Shown here piece after piece: positions 28,381 to 40,411 of a stretch of 64,000 nucleotides of DNA. Numbering within the stretch: position 1 is the first letter of the stretch; the number at the start of each line of letters is the position of its first letter. Origin of the DNA: Pseudomonas sp. Q2-TVG4-2 (GTDB lineage: Bacteria > Pseudomonadota > Gammaproteobacteria > Pseudomonadales > Pseudomonadaceae); assembly GCF_013620795.1 (NCBI RefSeq), contig NZ_LGLW01000006.1, forward strand, positions 248,001 through 312,000, written 5' to 3'. A program made the position numbers and the translations under genes. The notes beneath the pieces were generated by a model. It was not told where the DNA came from and ran no database searches. It was given only the letters and a program-made list of their open reading frames with translations.

Positions 28381-29142
28381 TTACTCAGGTTTCCTGGTGA
28401 GTTTGTCCAGCCCCTGCAACAGCTCCATGGGCAGCGGAAAGACGATGGTGGAATTCTTGTCGCCTGCGATGTTGCTCAGCGTTTGCATATAGCGCAGCTG
28501 CATCGCCCCGGACTGACGACCGAGCATCTCGGCGGCCTGCATCAGCTTTTCCGAAGCCTGCAGCTCGCCCTCAGCATGAATGACCTTGGCGCGTCGCTCA
28601 CGTTCCGCTTCTGCCTGGCGCGCGATGGCGCGGATCATCGATTCGTCGAGGTCGACGTGCTTGATCTCGACGTTGGCCACCTTGATTCCCCAGGCATCGG
28701 TCTGGGCGTCGAGCACCTGCTGAATGTCATTGTTGAGCTGCTCGCGCTCGGCCAGCATATCGTCCAGATCATGCTTGCCCAGTACCGCGCGCAACGTGGT
28801 CTGCGCCAGCTGGCTGGTGGCTGAATGGTAATCCTCGACTTGAATGATGGCTTTCTCGGCATCCAGCACACGGTAATAGATCACAGCGTTGACCTTAACC
28901 GAGACGTTGTCACGCGAGATCACATCCTGGGTCGGCACGTCCAGCACCAACGTCCGCAGGTCGACCCGCACCATTTGTTGGAGCCCGGGGATGACCATAA
29001 TCAGCCCTGGCCCCTTCACTTTCCAGAAGCGTCCCAGCTGGAATACCACGCCACGCTCGTATTCACGGAGGATACGGAAGGTTGATGCCAGCAGCGCAAT
29101 CAGTAGCACCAGTACCGCGATGAAGCTCATTTCGAAACCCAT
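28381..29142 (-). CDS. Slipin/stomatin (SPFH) membrane protein
   Basis: The 253-residue protein has one N-terminal helix (residues about 5-23) and an SPFH/band-7 domain starting [38 protein letters not shown] and the coiled coil [20 protein letters not shown] match slipins. Slipins form oligomeric membrane scaffolds and are paired with NfeD proteases. It follows the NfeD stop by 3 bases, confirming the partnership. Confidence 0.93.
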   Translation of the reverse strand: MGFEMSFIAVLVLLIALLASTFRILREYERGVVFQLGRFWKVKGPGLIMVIPGLQQMVRVDLRTLVLDVPTQDVISRDNVSVKVNAVIYYRVLDAEKAIIQVEDYHSATSQLAQTTLRAVLGKHDLDDMLAEREQLNNDIQQVLDAQTDAWGIKVANVEIKHVDLDESMIRAIARQAEAERERRAKVIHAEGELQASEKLMQAAEMLGRQSGAMQLRYMQTLSNIAGDKNSTIVFPLPMELLQGLDKLTRKPE

Positions 29143-29145
29143 GAT

Positions 29146-30528
29146 TCACCTCTTCTCGATTGGCGGCGTGTCAGCCGCGGTGACGTCCAATAGCAGTCCG
29201 CGCCTGGCCACGACGCGGACCTGTTGTCCAGGACGCAAGGGCGTGGGGCTGACCACCTGCCAGTGCTCGCCCTGCAGCTGCACCCAGCCGCAGGCGGGAT
29301 CGTTCGCCTCGATGCGAGTCACCGGCGCCAGACTGCCGACCAGCTCGGCGTCGCCAGTGACCAAGCGTTGGCGGCGCGCCTTGAGCGCCATGGTGACGAT
29401 GGCGAACACCAGCAGCGCGCTGACCACAGCGAGCGTGCCGATCAAGGCCAGCGGAATGCCGTAGCCCGGCACGTCGGTGTCGAACAGAATCACCGAACCG
29501 GTGACAAAGGCGACCACCCCGCCAAGGCCGAGCACGCCGAAACTGGGTATGAATGCTTCGGCGATCATGAAGCCCAGCCCCAGCAGAATCAGCGCGACCC
29601 CGGCGTAGTTCACCGGTAGCAGTTGCAGCGAGTACAACGCCAGAAGCAGGCAGATACCACCGACCACGCCGCCGCCACCGGTGCCTGGGTTGGAGAATTC
29701 GAATATCAGGCCGTAGATGCCGATCATCATCAGGATCAAGGCCACGCTGGGATTGGTGATCACGGCCAGCAGGCGTACTCGCCAGTCGGGATCGTAGCGA
29801 TCAAGCGCGGCGTTTGCAGTCTGCAACGTTCGTTCTCCGGCGCTGGTCTCGACGGTCTTGCCATCGACTTGGTCGAGCAGATCCTGAAGATCGGTCGCGA
29901 TGTAGTCGACCACGTTGAGCTTTCGCGCCTCGCTGGCGGACAGGCTGACAGCCTTGCGTACCGCCTGCTCCGCCCATTCCGCGTTGCGCCCGCGTAGCTG
30001 CGCCAGGCCGCGTATATAGGCGGCCGCATCGTTGACCTGCTTGCGGCTCATCGCATCGCCGCCGCTCTCGTCATCCGGCGCTTGTGCGTCCGGTTGCTCG
30101 TCGGGCGGCGTGCCCGGTGCACCACCTATCTGCACCGGCGTGGCGGCACCGAGGTTTGTGCCTGGGCTCATTGCCGCGATGTGACTGGCGTAGAGCATGT
30201 AGGTGCCGGCGCTGGCGGCGCGCGCCCCGCTGGGCGTGACATGCGTGGCGATCGGCACAGGGCTGGCGAGGATTTCCTTGATGATCGCACGCATCGAGCT
30301 GTCCAGACCGCCGGGCGTATCGAGCTGCAGCACCAGCAGCTGCGCATCGGTCTGCGCCGCGCGCTGTATACCGCCAATCAGATAGTCAGCGCTGGCCGGG
30401 CCGATCACGCCCTCCACCCGCAGGACCGTGACCTGCGTTGCAGCCTGGGCCGCACTGGCGAGGCCCAGCCATGTCAGCAGCAGTAGCGTCGGCAGCCAGG
30501 CCAGTCGTTCAAAGGGGCGGCGGCGCAT
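29146..30528 (-). CDS. NfeD-family membrane serine protease (ClpP-like + NfeD)
   Basis: The 460-residue protein has a signal peptide (ends near residue 29) and an N-terminal ClpP-class protease domain (about 30-225): the nucleophile Ser lies in GARAASAGTYML, and a downstream Lys-containing stretch is plausible for the Ser-Lys dyad. Four helices follow (about 235-375), then a C-terminal OB-fold NfeD domain (GWVQLQGEHWQVVSPTPL). An acidic linker with GGAPGTPPDEQPDAQAPDDESGG-type composition precedes the helices. In archaea the 1510-N homologue cleaves the partner stomatin. Confidence 0.9.
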   Translation of the reverse strand: MRRRPFERLAWLPTLLLLTWLGLASAAQAATQVTVLRVEGVIGPASADYLIGGIQRAAQTDAQLLVLQLDTPGGLDSSMRAIIKEILASPVPIATHVTPSGARAASAGTYMLYASHIAAMSPGTNLGAATPVQIGGAPGTPPDEQPDAQAPDDESGGDAMSRKQVNDAAAYIRGLAQLRGRNAEWAEQAVRKAVSLSASEARKLNVVDYIATDLQDLLDQVDGKTVETSAGERTLQTANAALDRYDPDWRVRLLAVITNPSVALILMMIGIYGLIFEFSNPGTGGGGVVGGICLLLALYSLQLLPVNYAGVALILLGLGFMIAEAFIPSFGVLGLGGVVAFVTGSVILFDTDVPGYGIPLALIGTLAVVSALLVFAIVTMALKARRQRLVTGDAELVGSLAPVTRIEANDPACGWVQLQGEHWQVVSPTPLRPGQQVRVVARRGLLLDVTAADTPPIEKR

Positions 30529-30741
30529 TGGCGTGATCCTCCCGGGTCGGCGAGCGGCGCGACGGCGAATCGCGGCAGTACCACAGAGGATAGTTCAGGA
30601 AGGCGTGAGGTAACGCCCTTAGTCGTCGATCATTCACCCGGCCGGCTTGAGCGCCTGAACTCTGGCGCGTTATCGGACCTCACAATCCACATGAGGCCGT
30701 TTCCTCACGAAGCGCCTCGGGCCCAGCCATGAGGAGTGTCC

Positions 30742-31575
30742 ATGCGTATTCATCATCTCAACTGCGGCTGCATGTGTCCGGTGGGCGGTCGGCTGTTCGA
30801 CGGTTTCAGCGACGGGCTAACAGCCAACCTGGTGTGTCATTGTCTGTTGATCGAGACCGAGCAGCACGGCTTGGTGCTGGTTGACACCGGCTTTGGCAAC
30901 TGCGATGTACTGGAGCCGCGCAAGCGCCTCAGCGCATTCTTCATCGCCTTCAACAATATCAAGTTCGAGCGGCGCTTCACGGCGTTGGAGCAGGTCCGCC
31001 AGCTCGGGTTCGACCCGGCAGACGTCCGCCATATCCTGCTGACGCACCTGGATTTCGACCACGCCGGTGGGCTGGTGGACTTCCCCGAGGCACAGGTTCA
31101 TGTACTGCAGCGGGAGATGGATGCGGCGCGCTCGACCCATAGCTTTATTGGCCATCAGCGCTATCGCCACCGGCAATGGGATGCGGTGCGCCACTGGCAG
31201 TTCTACGAGCCGGGTGGCGATACCTGGTTCGGCTTTCAGGCGGTTAAGGAGCTGCGCGGTCTGCCACCGGAAATTCTACTGATTCCGCTGACGGGCCATA
31301 CCCATGGTCACGCGGGCGTGGCCGTGCAAGGCCATAACGGCTGGCTGCTGCATGCCGGGGACGCCTATTTCTACCGTGACGAAGTGGGCCAGACCGAGCG
31401 CCACTGCACGCCGGGGCTGCGCTTTTATCAGCGCATGATGGAGGTCGATCGCACGGCGCGCCTGGCAAACCAGCATCGCCTCTGGATGCTGTCCCTAGAA
31501 CACAAGGACGAAGTGACGCTGTTCTGCAGCCATGACGCCAAGGAACTCGAGCGCATGCGGGCGAGATCGCACTGA
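30742..31575 (+). CDS. Metallo-beta-lactamase-fold hydrolase
   Basis: This 277-residue cytosolic protein starts at ATG 30742 with GAGGAG 5 bases upstream. It has the MBL metal site: THLDFDHAGG (HxDxDH, about residue 96), GHTHGHAG (about 185), HAGDAYFYRDE (about 205) and a final CSHD. Length and layout resemble the AHL-lactonase/AttM-like COG0491 group, but the second His of HxHxDH is Asp, so lactonase activity cannot be assumed. It is overlapped by a small membrane gene. Confidence 0.82.
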   Translation: MRIHHLNCGCMCPVGGRLFDGFSDGLTANLVCHCLLIETEQHGLVLVDTGFGNCDVLEPRKRLSAFFIAFNNIKFERRFTALEQVRQLGFDPADVRHILLTHLDFDHAGGLVDFPEAQVHVLQREMDAARSTHSFIGHQRYRHRQWDAVRHWQFYEPGGDTWFGFQAVKELRGLPPEILLIPLTGHTHGHAGVAVQGHNGWLLHAGDAYFYRDEVGQTERHCTPGLRFYQRMMEVDRTARLANQHRLWMLSLEHKDEVTLFCSHDAKELERMRARSH

Positions 31576-31796
31576 TGTCGTCACAAGACGATGATCGCGT
31601 TGGTGGGGCGGTGCGCACCATGATGGGCTATGTGCGCTGGATCGGCCTGGTGGCCTGCTCGGTGGCCGGGCTGGGGTACCTGCTGGTGGGCAACTTCAAT
31701 ATGGTCGGGCTGATGTTCGCCCTGGCAGCGCTGTCCTGGATCAATATTCGCCGCAAACGCAGCGGAGGATCTGGGGCGCCGCCGGGCAGGCATTAG
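31575..31796 (+). CDS. Small membrane protein, 73 aa
   Basis: The ATG shares its A with the MBL stop (TGATG at 31573-31577), so translation is coupled. The protein has a Ser/Asp-rich start, two closely spaced helices (about residues 20-37 and 41-58) and a basic Arg/Lys C-terminus. No recognised family. It probably belongs to the MBL hydrolase operon. Confidence 0.7.
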   Translation: MSSQDDDRVGGAVRTMMGYVRWIGLVACSVAGLGYLLVGNFNMVGLMFALAALSWINIRRKRSGGSGAPPGRH

Positions 31797-32195
31797 CGAG
31801 ACTGGGCTAAATGGCAGCCTAAACGCGAAATCGCGAGCAGGCCTTCGACTTTCTGCGTATGGAGGTCGTGCCTCGGTTCTGCAATAGTTAGCAGGCTAAG
31901 CGACGGACCGTTTGCGATGCGTACCGCCCACAAGGTGATTCGTATCGGCGCAGCAAAACTGGCTCAACCCTGCGGCCAGTCGCGTCTCCTTACCTAGATG
32001 GGTGCCTGTCGGCACTCCCTTGCGGCCCAAACGGCCGCTACCGGTTTCGACAACCGCTGCCTATGGGCGGCGGTTGCCGTTCCTTCCGTCTCCCCGCTGC
32101 GCTTCTGATAAGCGATTTCAAGGAACCCCCAACGCATGATCAGGTCGACTCACAGTAAGCTTTTCAGCCAGAACCAGACCTGAGGGGACCCAAAA
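31797..32195. other. 399-base non-coding region before Pmp3 gene
   Basis: No convincing coding frame. A hairpin lies at 32051-32076: CAACCGCTGCC-TATG-GGCGGCGGTTG-like with one mismatch, followed by pyrimidine-rich sequence that could act as a terminator or belong to an RNA leader. The start of the Pmp3 gene has GAGGGG about 10 bases upstream. Confidence 0.4.
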
Positions 32196-32354
32196 ATGGA
32201 CCTGATCCGAATAATCATCGCGATACTGCTGCCTCCACTCGGGGTGTTCCTGCAAGTCGGCTTCGCTGGCGCCTTTTGGCTGAACATTCTGCTGACCCTG
32301 CTGGGCTATATCCCGGGCATCATCCACGCCGTGTGGATCATCGCCCGGCGCTAA
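32196..32354 (+). CDS. Pmp3/YqaE-family small membrane protein
   Basis: The 52-residue protein, MDLIRIIIAILLPPLGVFLQ onward, has the two-helix UPF0057/Pmp3 signature: LPPLGVFLQVG followed by FWLNILLTLLGYIPGIIHAVW. Homologues (E. coli YqaE, yeast Pmp3) are stress-induced membrane proteins affecting membrane potential and salt tolerance. The ATG at 32196 lies about 10 bases after GAGGGG, and a strong terminator follows. It is too short for default gene-length cut-offs. Confidence 0.92.
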   Translation: MDLIRIIIAILLPPLGVFLQVGFAGAFWLNILLTLLGYIPGIIHAVWIIARR

Positions 32355-32375
32355 GTTTGACTATGCGGTACAAAC

Positions 32376-32401
32376 AGCCCGGCCGTTCAGCCGGGCTTTT
32401 T
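32376..32401 (+). terminator. Rho-independent terminator after Pmp3 gene
   Basis: AGCCCGGC-CGTTCA-GCCGGGCT followed by TTTT: an 8-bp perfect stem and T-run, 21 bases past the stop. Confidence 0.88.
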
Positions 32402-32570
32402 GTGCTTGCAAGCGAGGCGGTGTAAAGTCCCGGGTCGACTTGCGTGCGTGGGTCAATCTCGCGCCAATCAACCTTGAACATGACGGGGTCGGGGCGTTCG
32501 CCTGCTGGCAACGCAGCTGCCCGCGCTGCCGTGGGTAACTGTCATTGCTCAGCACCTGGGAAGGAACCAG

Positions 32571-36080
<3,510 letters not shown>

Positions 36081-36081
36081 C

Positions 36082-36900
36082 ATGCCTGACCGCATCCAGG
36101 CCATCGAGCTGAAGCTGCTGATCGAAGCGATCTACCTGCGCTACAGCTACGATTTTCGCGACTATTCCGGCGCCTCGCTCAAGCGCCGGATATTGCTGGC
36201 ACTGAAGCAGATGCGCTGCGAGAACATTGGGCAGCTGCAACACAAGGTGCTCCACGATCCGCAGGTGTTCATGGAGCTGCTACAGTTCCTCACCATTCCG
36301 GTGAGCGAGATGTTTCGTGATCCTGGCTACTTCCTGGCACTGCGTGAGCAGGTGGTCCCGGTGTTGCGCACCTACCCGTCGCTGAAGATCTGGATCGCCG
36401 GTTGCAGCACGGGCGAAGAGGTCTACTCGATGGCCATCTTACTCAAGGAGGAGGGCCTGCTGGAGCGCACTATCCTCTACGCCACCGACATCAATCCGCG
36501 TTCGCTGGAGCAGGCGCGACGGGGCATATTCGATATCGGTGACATGCGTCAGTACACCGAAAACTACCAACGCGCCGGTGGCAAGCAGAGCCTCAGTAGC
36601 TATTACACCGCTGCCTATGATTCGGCGATCATCGATAAGTCGTTGAAAGAAAAGGTCACGTTTGCCGATCATAGTCTGGCGACAGACAGCGTTTTTGCGG
36701 AAACCCAGCTGATTTCCTGCCGCAATGTGCTGATCTATTTCAACAAACCCCTGCAGGATCGGGCCTTTGGCCTGTTCCATGATTCCCTCTGTCATCGAGG
36801 CTTTCTTGGGCTGGGCAGCAAGGAAACCGTCGAGTTTTCCGGCTACGCTGGGCGCTACGAGGCGTTTGACAAGCAGGAAAGGATCTTCCGCAAGTTATGA
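36082..36900 (+). CDS. cheR: CheR-type protein-glutamate methyltransferase
   Basis: The 272-residue protein starts at ATG 36082, one base after the kinase stop. It has the N-terminal CheR helical domain (about 15-65, with SLKRRILLALKQM), then the SAM-binding domain with WIAGCSTGEEVYSMAI, YATDINPRSLEQARRGIF and LISCRNVLIYF. It has no PAS or TPR extension. CheR methylates Glu side chains of chemoreceptors; no receptor is encoded here, so the substrate may be the coiled coil of the upstream kinase. It overlaps cheB by ATGA. Confidence 0.93.
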   Translation: MPDRIQAIELKLLIEAIYLRYSYDFRDYSGASLKRRILLALKQMRCENIGQLQHKVLHDPQVFMELLQFLTIPVSEMFRDPGYFLALREQVVPVLRTYPSLKIWIAGCSTGEEVYSMAILLKEEGLLERTILYATDINPRSLEQARRGIFDIGDMRQYTENYQRAGGKQSLSSYYTAAYDSAIIDKSLKEKVTFADHSLATDSVFAETQLISCRNVLIYFNKPLQDRAFGLFHDSLCHRGFLGLGSKETVEFSGYAGRYEAFDKQERIFRKL

Positions 36901-37499
36901 AACGCGCAACCGCCAATGCTCCGGCCAGATCAATTGCCCAGCCTGTGGATGCCGTTGTGATTGGCACCTCGGCGGGCGGCCTGGCGGCGTTGAGTACGCT
37001 GGTCGATGGTTTGCCGGCGGACCTGCGCCAATCGCTGCTGGTGGTCCAGCATGTGCCGGCGAGCGGACCGACGCAGCTGGCCGATATCTTCCAGCGCAAG
37101 ACGGCGCTGCGGGTCAAGGAGGTGGATGACAAGGAGATGCTGTGCGCTGGAACCATTTACTTCGCTGCGCCCGGCTATCATCTGCTGGTAGAAGCGGACC
37201 TGACGCTGTCCCTCAGCCAGGACGATGCGATTCACTTCTCCCGCCCCTCGATTGATGTGCTGTTCGAGTCGGCCGCCGATGCCTGGGGCGAGCGTGTCGT
37301 CGGCATCCTGCTGACTGGCGCTAACGAGGATGGCGCGGCCGGCCTGGAAGCGATCAGGCGCGCCGGGGGGATCACCATCGTGCAGGACCCGGACGAAGCC
37401 GAGGTTCCGGCCATGCCGCTTGCAGCACTCCAGCGTTTTTCGCCGGATTACATTTTGCCCTTGCGCGACATTCACCGACTGTTGCGCGAACTGGAGTGA
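36897..37499 (+). CDS. cheB: CheB-type methylesterase lacking receiver domain
   Basis: The 200-residue protein consists of the CheB esterase domain only. Catalytic triad motifs are visible: Ser in GTSAGGL (about residue 25), His in VVQHVPASGP (about 52) and Asp in LLTGANEDGAAGLEA (about 144). The receiver domain that normally activates CheB is absent, so control must come from elsewhere, perhaps the multi-receiver kinase. ATG overlaps the cheR stop; the next gene follows by 2 bases. Confidence 0.92.
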   Translation: MKRATANAPARSIAQPVDAVVIGTSAGGLAALSTLVDGLPADLRQSLLVVQHVPASGPTQLADIFQRKTALRVKEVDDKEMLCAGTIYFAAPGYHLLVEADLTLSLSQDDAIHFSRPSIDVLFESAADAWGERVVGILLTGANEDGAAGLEAIRRAGGITIVQDPDEAEVPAMPLAALQRFSPDYILPLRDIHRLLRELE

Positions 37500-37501
37500 C
37501 C

Positions 37502-38698
37502 ATGCCTGACCAGACCGATGAAGCGAACCTGCTGATCGTCGATGATTTGCCGGAAAACCTGCTGGCGTTGGACGCCATACTCAGGAGCCCGGGGATTCGC
37601 GTGCATCAGGCCGAGTCGGCGGAGCAGGCGCTCGAGCTGTTGCTGCAGCATGAGTTTGCGTTGGCCATTCTCGACGTGCAGATGCCTGGGATGGATGGTT
37701 TTCAGCTGGCAGAGCTGATGCGCGGCACCGAGCGCACCAAGCAGATTCCCATCGTCTTCGTCAGCGCTGCCGGTCGTGAGCTCAACTATGCGTTCAAGGG
37801 GTACGAGAGCGGTGCCGTAGACTTCATGCACAAGCCGCTCGATACCCATGCGGTGCGCAGCAAGGTCAGCGTTTTCGTCGACCTCTACCGCAACCGCAAG
37901 CGAATGGCGCGTCAGCTCGAAGCGCTCGAGCGCAGTCGCCGAGAGCAGGAAGTGCTGCTCGATGAATTGCGCAGCACCAAGGCCGAACTGGAAGACGCGG
38001 TGCGCATACGTGACGATTTCATGTCGATCGTCTCCCATGAGCTGAAAACCCCGCTCAACACGCTGATTCTTGAGGTTCAGTTGCGCAAGCTGCAGCTCGG
38101 GCGAAACAACTTCGCCGCATTTAGCGAAGACAAGCTGCGGCAGATGGTAGACAAGGACGAGCGGCAGATTCAGAGCTTGATCCGCCTGATCGATGACATG
38201 CTCGACGTTTCACGGATTCGCACGGGCAAGTTGTCGATTCGTCCTAGCCACGTCGATCTGGGCAAGCTGGCGGCCAGCGTTGTGGAGAACTTTGCTCCGC
38301 AAATGGAAGCCAGCGGCTGCACGCTGCTGTTTCAGCGCCCGGAGCCGATCGCTGGGGTTTGGGACGAGTTCCGCATTGAGCAGGTGCTGGCGAATCTGCT
38401 GACCAATGCGATGCGCTACGGCGCGGGCAAACCGGTGCAGGTCAACGTCAGTGCCACCTCGACGGCCGCCTGTCTCGAAGTGCGCGACCACGGTATCGGT
38501 ATCAACCAGAAGAGTCTCGAACGGATTTTCTGCCAGTTCGAGCGCGCCGAAGGCAGCGAGAGCAGCGCCGGGCTGGGCCTTGGCCTGTTTATTGCCGAAC
38601 AGATCGTCAAAGCCCACAACGGTCGCATTCAGGTCGAAAGCGAAGAGGGCAAGGGCGCGTTGTTCCGCGTCCTGCTGCCGCTGAACGGCGAGGCCTGA
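37502..38698 (+). CDS. Receiver-histidine kinase fusion protein
   Basis: The 398-residue soluble protein starts at ATG 37502 (GGAG upstream; a GTG at 37496 is possible). An N-terminal receiver (LLIVDDLPENLLALDAIL, Asp in AILDVQMPGMDGFQL) is followed by a coiled coil, HisKA (IVSHELKTPLNTLILE, about His181) and HATPase (HGIGINQKS, GLGLGLFIAEQIVKAHNG). The order receiver-then-kinase suggests that phosphorylation from the upstream hybrid kinase may control its activity. No DNA-binding domain exists in this operon. Confidence 0.92.
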   Translation: MPDQTDEANLLIVDDLPENLLALDAILRSPGIRVHQAESAEQALELLLQHEFALAILDVQMPGMDGFQLAELMRGTERTKQIPIVFVSAAGRELNYAFKGYESGAVDFMHKPLDTHAVRSKVSVFVDLYRNRKRMARQLEALERSRREQEVLLDELRSTKAELEDAVRIRDDFMSIVSHELKTPLNTLILEVQLRKLQLGRNNFAAFSEDKLRQMVDKDERQIQSLIRLIDDMLDVSRIRTGKLSIRPSHVDLGKLAASVVENFAPQMEASGCTLLFQRPEPIAGVWDEFRIEQVLANLLTNAMRYGAGKPVQVNVSATSTAACLEVRDHGIGINQKSLERIFCQFERAEGSESSAGLGLGLFIAEQIVKAHNGRIQVESEEGKGALFRVLLPLNGEA

Positions 38699-38710
38699 AG
38701 CGACCTCGCC
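38687..38710. terminator. Weak bidirectional hairpin between convergent genes
   Basis: GGCGAGG (38687-38693) and CCTCGCC (38704-38710) form a 7-bp stem with a 10-base loop across the kinase stop, next to the convergent HAD stop. No T-run. Confidence 0.4.
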
Positions 38711-38716
38711 AGTCGC

Positions 38717-39370
38717 TCAGGTCCAGGACAGCTGCGGCCAGCCCTTGGCTCCGGCCTGTTCACGCAGCAGAGGATCGGGATTCACGACATGCGGATAAGC
38801 CACCTGCTCCAGCAATGGCAGGTCGTTGATCGAATCTGAATAGAAATGCGCACCCTCGAGTGATTCACCGTGCTCCGCCGCCCACTGCCGAAGCCGCGTC
38901 ACCTTACCGTCGCGGTAGCTGAGTATGCCCAGCGTGCTGCCATTGTAAAAGCCGTGCTGTTCTTCCAGCTGGATCGCCAATGTATCCTCGACACCGAGTC
39001 GTGCCGCAATCGCTTTTACCAGAAACTCCGCCGACGCCGAGATGATCAAGATGCGGTTACCTACCTTGCGATGTTCAGCGATGTGGCGCATGGCGTCGCT
39101 ATAGATCAGCGGCTCAATTACCTCTTCGACGAAGGGCGCCACCACATGCGCCACCTCGTCGGCGGTGCGGCCTACCAGTGGCGTCAGGCTGAATATCATG
39201 TAGTCCTCCATGGCCAATCGGCCAAAGGCATACTCGGCCATCAGCTCGGCGTCCTTGCGTAGGAAGGATTCGCCATCCACCCAGCCGATCTTGGCCATTT
39301 CCCGTGCCCAGAGGCTGGCGCAGTCGCCGTCGATCAGGGTCTCGTCCAGGTCGAAAATTGCCAGTGCCAT
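38717..39370 (-). CDS. HAD-IB family phosphatase
   Basis: The 217-residue protein starts at ATG 39370, which shares a base with the ABC ATPase stop (TGATG). HAD motifs: FDLDETLIDGD (nucleophile Asp), IISASAEFLVKAI (motif II) and YSDSINDLPLL (motif IV). The layout resembles SerB-like subfamily IB phosphatases acting on small phosphoesters. It is the last gene of the ABC importer operon, suggesting it dephosphorylates the imported compound or a product of it. Confidence 0.87.
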   Translation of the reverse strand: MALAIFDLDETLIDGDCASLWAREMAKIGWVDGESFLRKDAELMAEYAFGRLAMEDYMIFSLTPLVGRTADEVAHVVAPFVEEVIEPLIYSDAMRHIAEHRKVGNRILIISASAEFLVKAIAARLGVEDTLAIQLEEQHGFYNGSTLGILSYRDGKVTRLRQWAAEHGESLEGAHFYSDSINDLPLLEQVAYPHVVNPDPLLREQAGAKGWPQLSWT

Positions 39371-40371
39371 CAAGCCACCTCATGAATTGCCGAGGCGTCA
39401 ATGGTAAGGCCTACCTGGCGACCGTGCGGGTACAGATCGGCAGCGGAGCGATTGAGCACATCCACCAGCAGTTCAACCCCGCGTGCTTCGACGCGGTAAC
39501 GAATCACGTTGCCGAGCAGGCTGTGGCTTTTGATCACCGCGGCGATCCCGCCGCTACCGTCGGCGGCATTGAGCAGTGCTATGGCTTCCGGGCGGATCGC
39601 CACCTGCCCATCGATCGGGCGTTGCAGCAGGCGTGAGGCGACGTCTGCGGCAAGCAGGTTGTAGTTGCCGATAAAGCCCGCAGCGAAGGCATCCACCGGT
39701 GCCGTATACAGGGTTTCGGCGTCCGCGCTCTGGACGATCCGGCCGGCATTCATCAGCAGGATGCGATCCGAGAGGGTCAGCGCCTCTTCCTGATCGTGGG
39801 TAACGAATATCGTGGTCAGCCCCAGCTCCTGCTGGATCGCCCTGATCTGTTCACGCAAATGCTTGCGGATGCGCGCATCCAGCGCCGACAGGGGTTCGTC
39901 GAGCAGCAGCAGGCGAGGGCGCGTTACCAGCGAGCGCGCCAGTGCCACACGCTGACATTGCCCGCCCGACAGTTGGCTCGGGTAACGCCGGGCAAATTCG
40001 CCGAGCTCGACCATCCCCAGCACCTCGGCCACCCGCTCGGCGCTTTCCTCTCTTGCGATTTTTTGCATACGCAAGCCAAAGGAGACGTTCTGTTCCACGG
40101 TCATGTTGGGGAACAGCGCATAGCTCTGGAAGACCATGCCAATCTGACGATTCTGCGGCGACATGGGCACCAGGTCCTCGCCATCTAGCAGGATTTTCCC
40201 GCCGTCGACCTCGGTAAGTCCGGCGATGCAGCGCAGCAGCGTGGACTTGCCGCAGCCGGAGGGGCCAAGCAGCGTGATCAGTTCGCCCTTGGCGACTTCG
40301 CAATCGATATCGCTGAAGACCCTGGTGTCGCCAAAGGCTTTGTACAGACCACGAATGGAAAGATAGCTCAT
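39370..40371 (-). CDS. ABC importer ATPase (Fe3+/polyamine/phosphonate type)
   Basis: The 333-residue protein has Walker A GPSGCGKST, Q-loop VFQSYALFPN, signature LSGGQCQRVALARS, Walker B LLLLDEPLSALD and H-loop FVTHDQEEA. The C-terminal extension (about 235-330, with QVAIRPEAIALL) is a TOBE-type regulatory domain typical of FbpC/PotA-class importers. It is co-directional with two permeases and a binding protein; a 40-base gap separates it from the upstream permease. Substrate discussed in the operon finding. Confidence 0.92.
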   Translation of the reverse strand: MSYLSIRGLYKAFGDTRVFSDIDCEVAKGELITLLGPSGCGKSTLLRCIAGLTEVDGGKILLDGEDLVPMSPQNRQIGMVFQSYALFPNMTVEQNVSFGLRMQKIAREESAERVAEVLGMVELGEFARRYPSQLSGGQCQRVALARSLVTRPRLLLLDEPLSALDARIRKHLREQIRAIQQELGLTTIFVTHDQEEALTLSDRILLMNAGRIVQSADAETLYTAPVDAFAAGFIGNYNLLAADVASRLLQRPIDGQVAIRPEAIALLNAADGSGGIAAVIKSHSLLGNVIRYRVEARGVELLVDVLNRSAADLYPHGRQVGLTIDASAIHEVA

Positions 40372-40411
40372 GGGGAATTCCTGTCTGAATGGGTCACGCC
40401 TGTTCGCACTG

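Noticed and set aside
32007-32025. CGGCACTCCCTTGCGG, sigma-54-like sequence before the Pmp3 gene
   Set aside because: GG-to-GC spacing is one base short of the required length.
32506-32521. Possible sigma-54 element (TGGCAACGCAGCTGCC) upstream of the hybrid kinase
   Set aside because: GG/GC spacing fits but several consensus bases fail, so it could be chance in GC-rich DNA.
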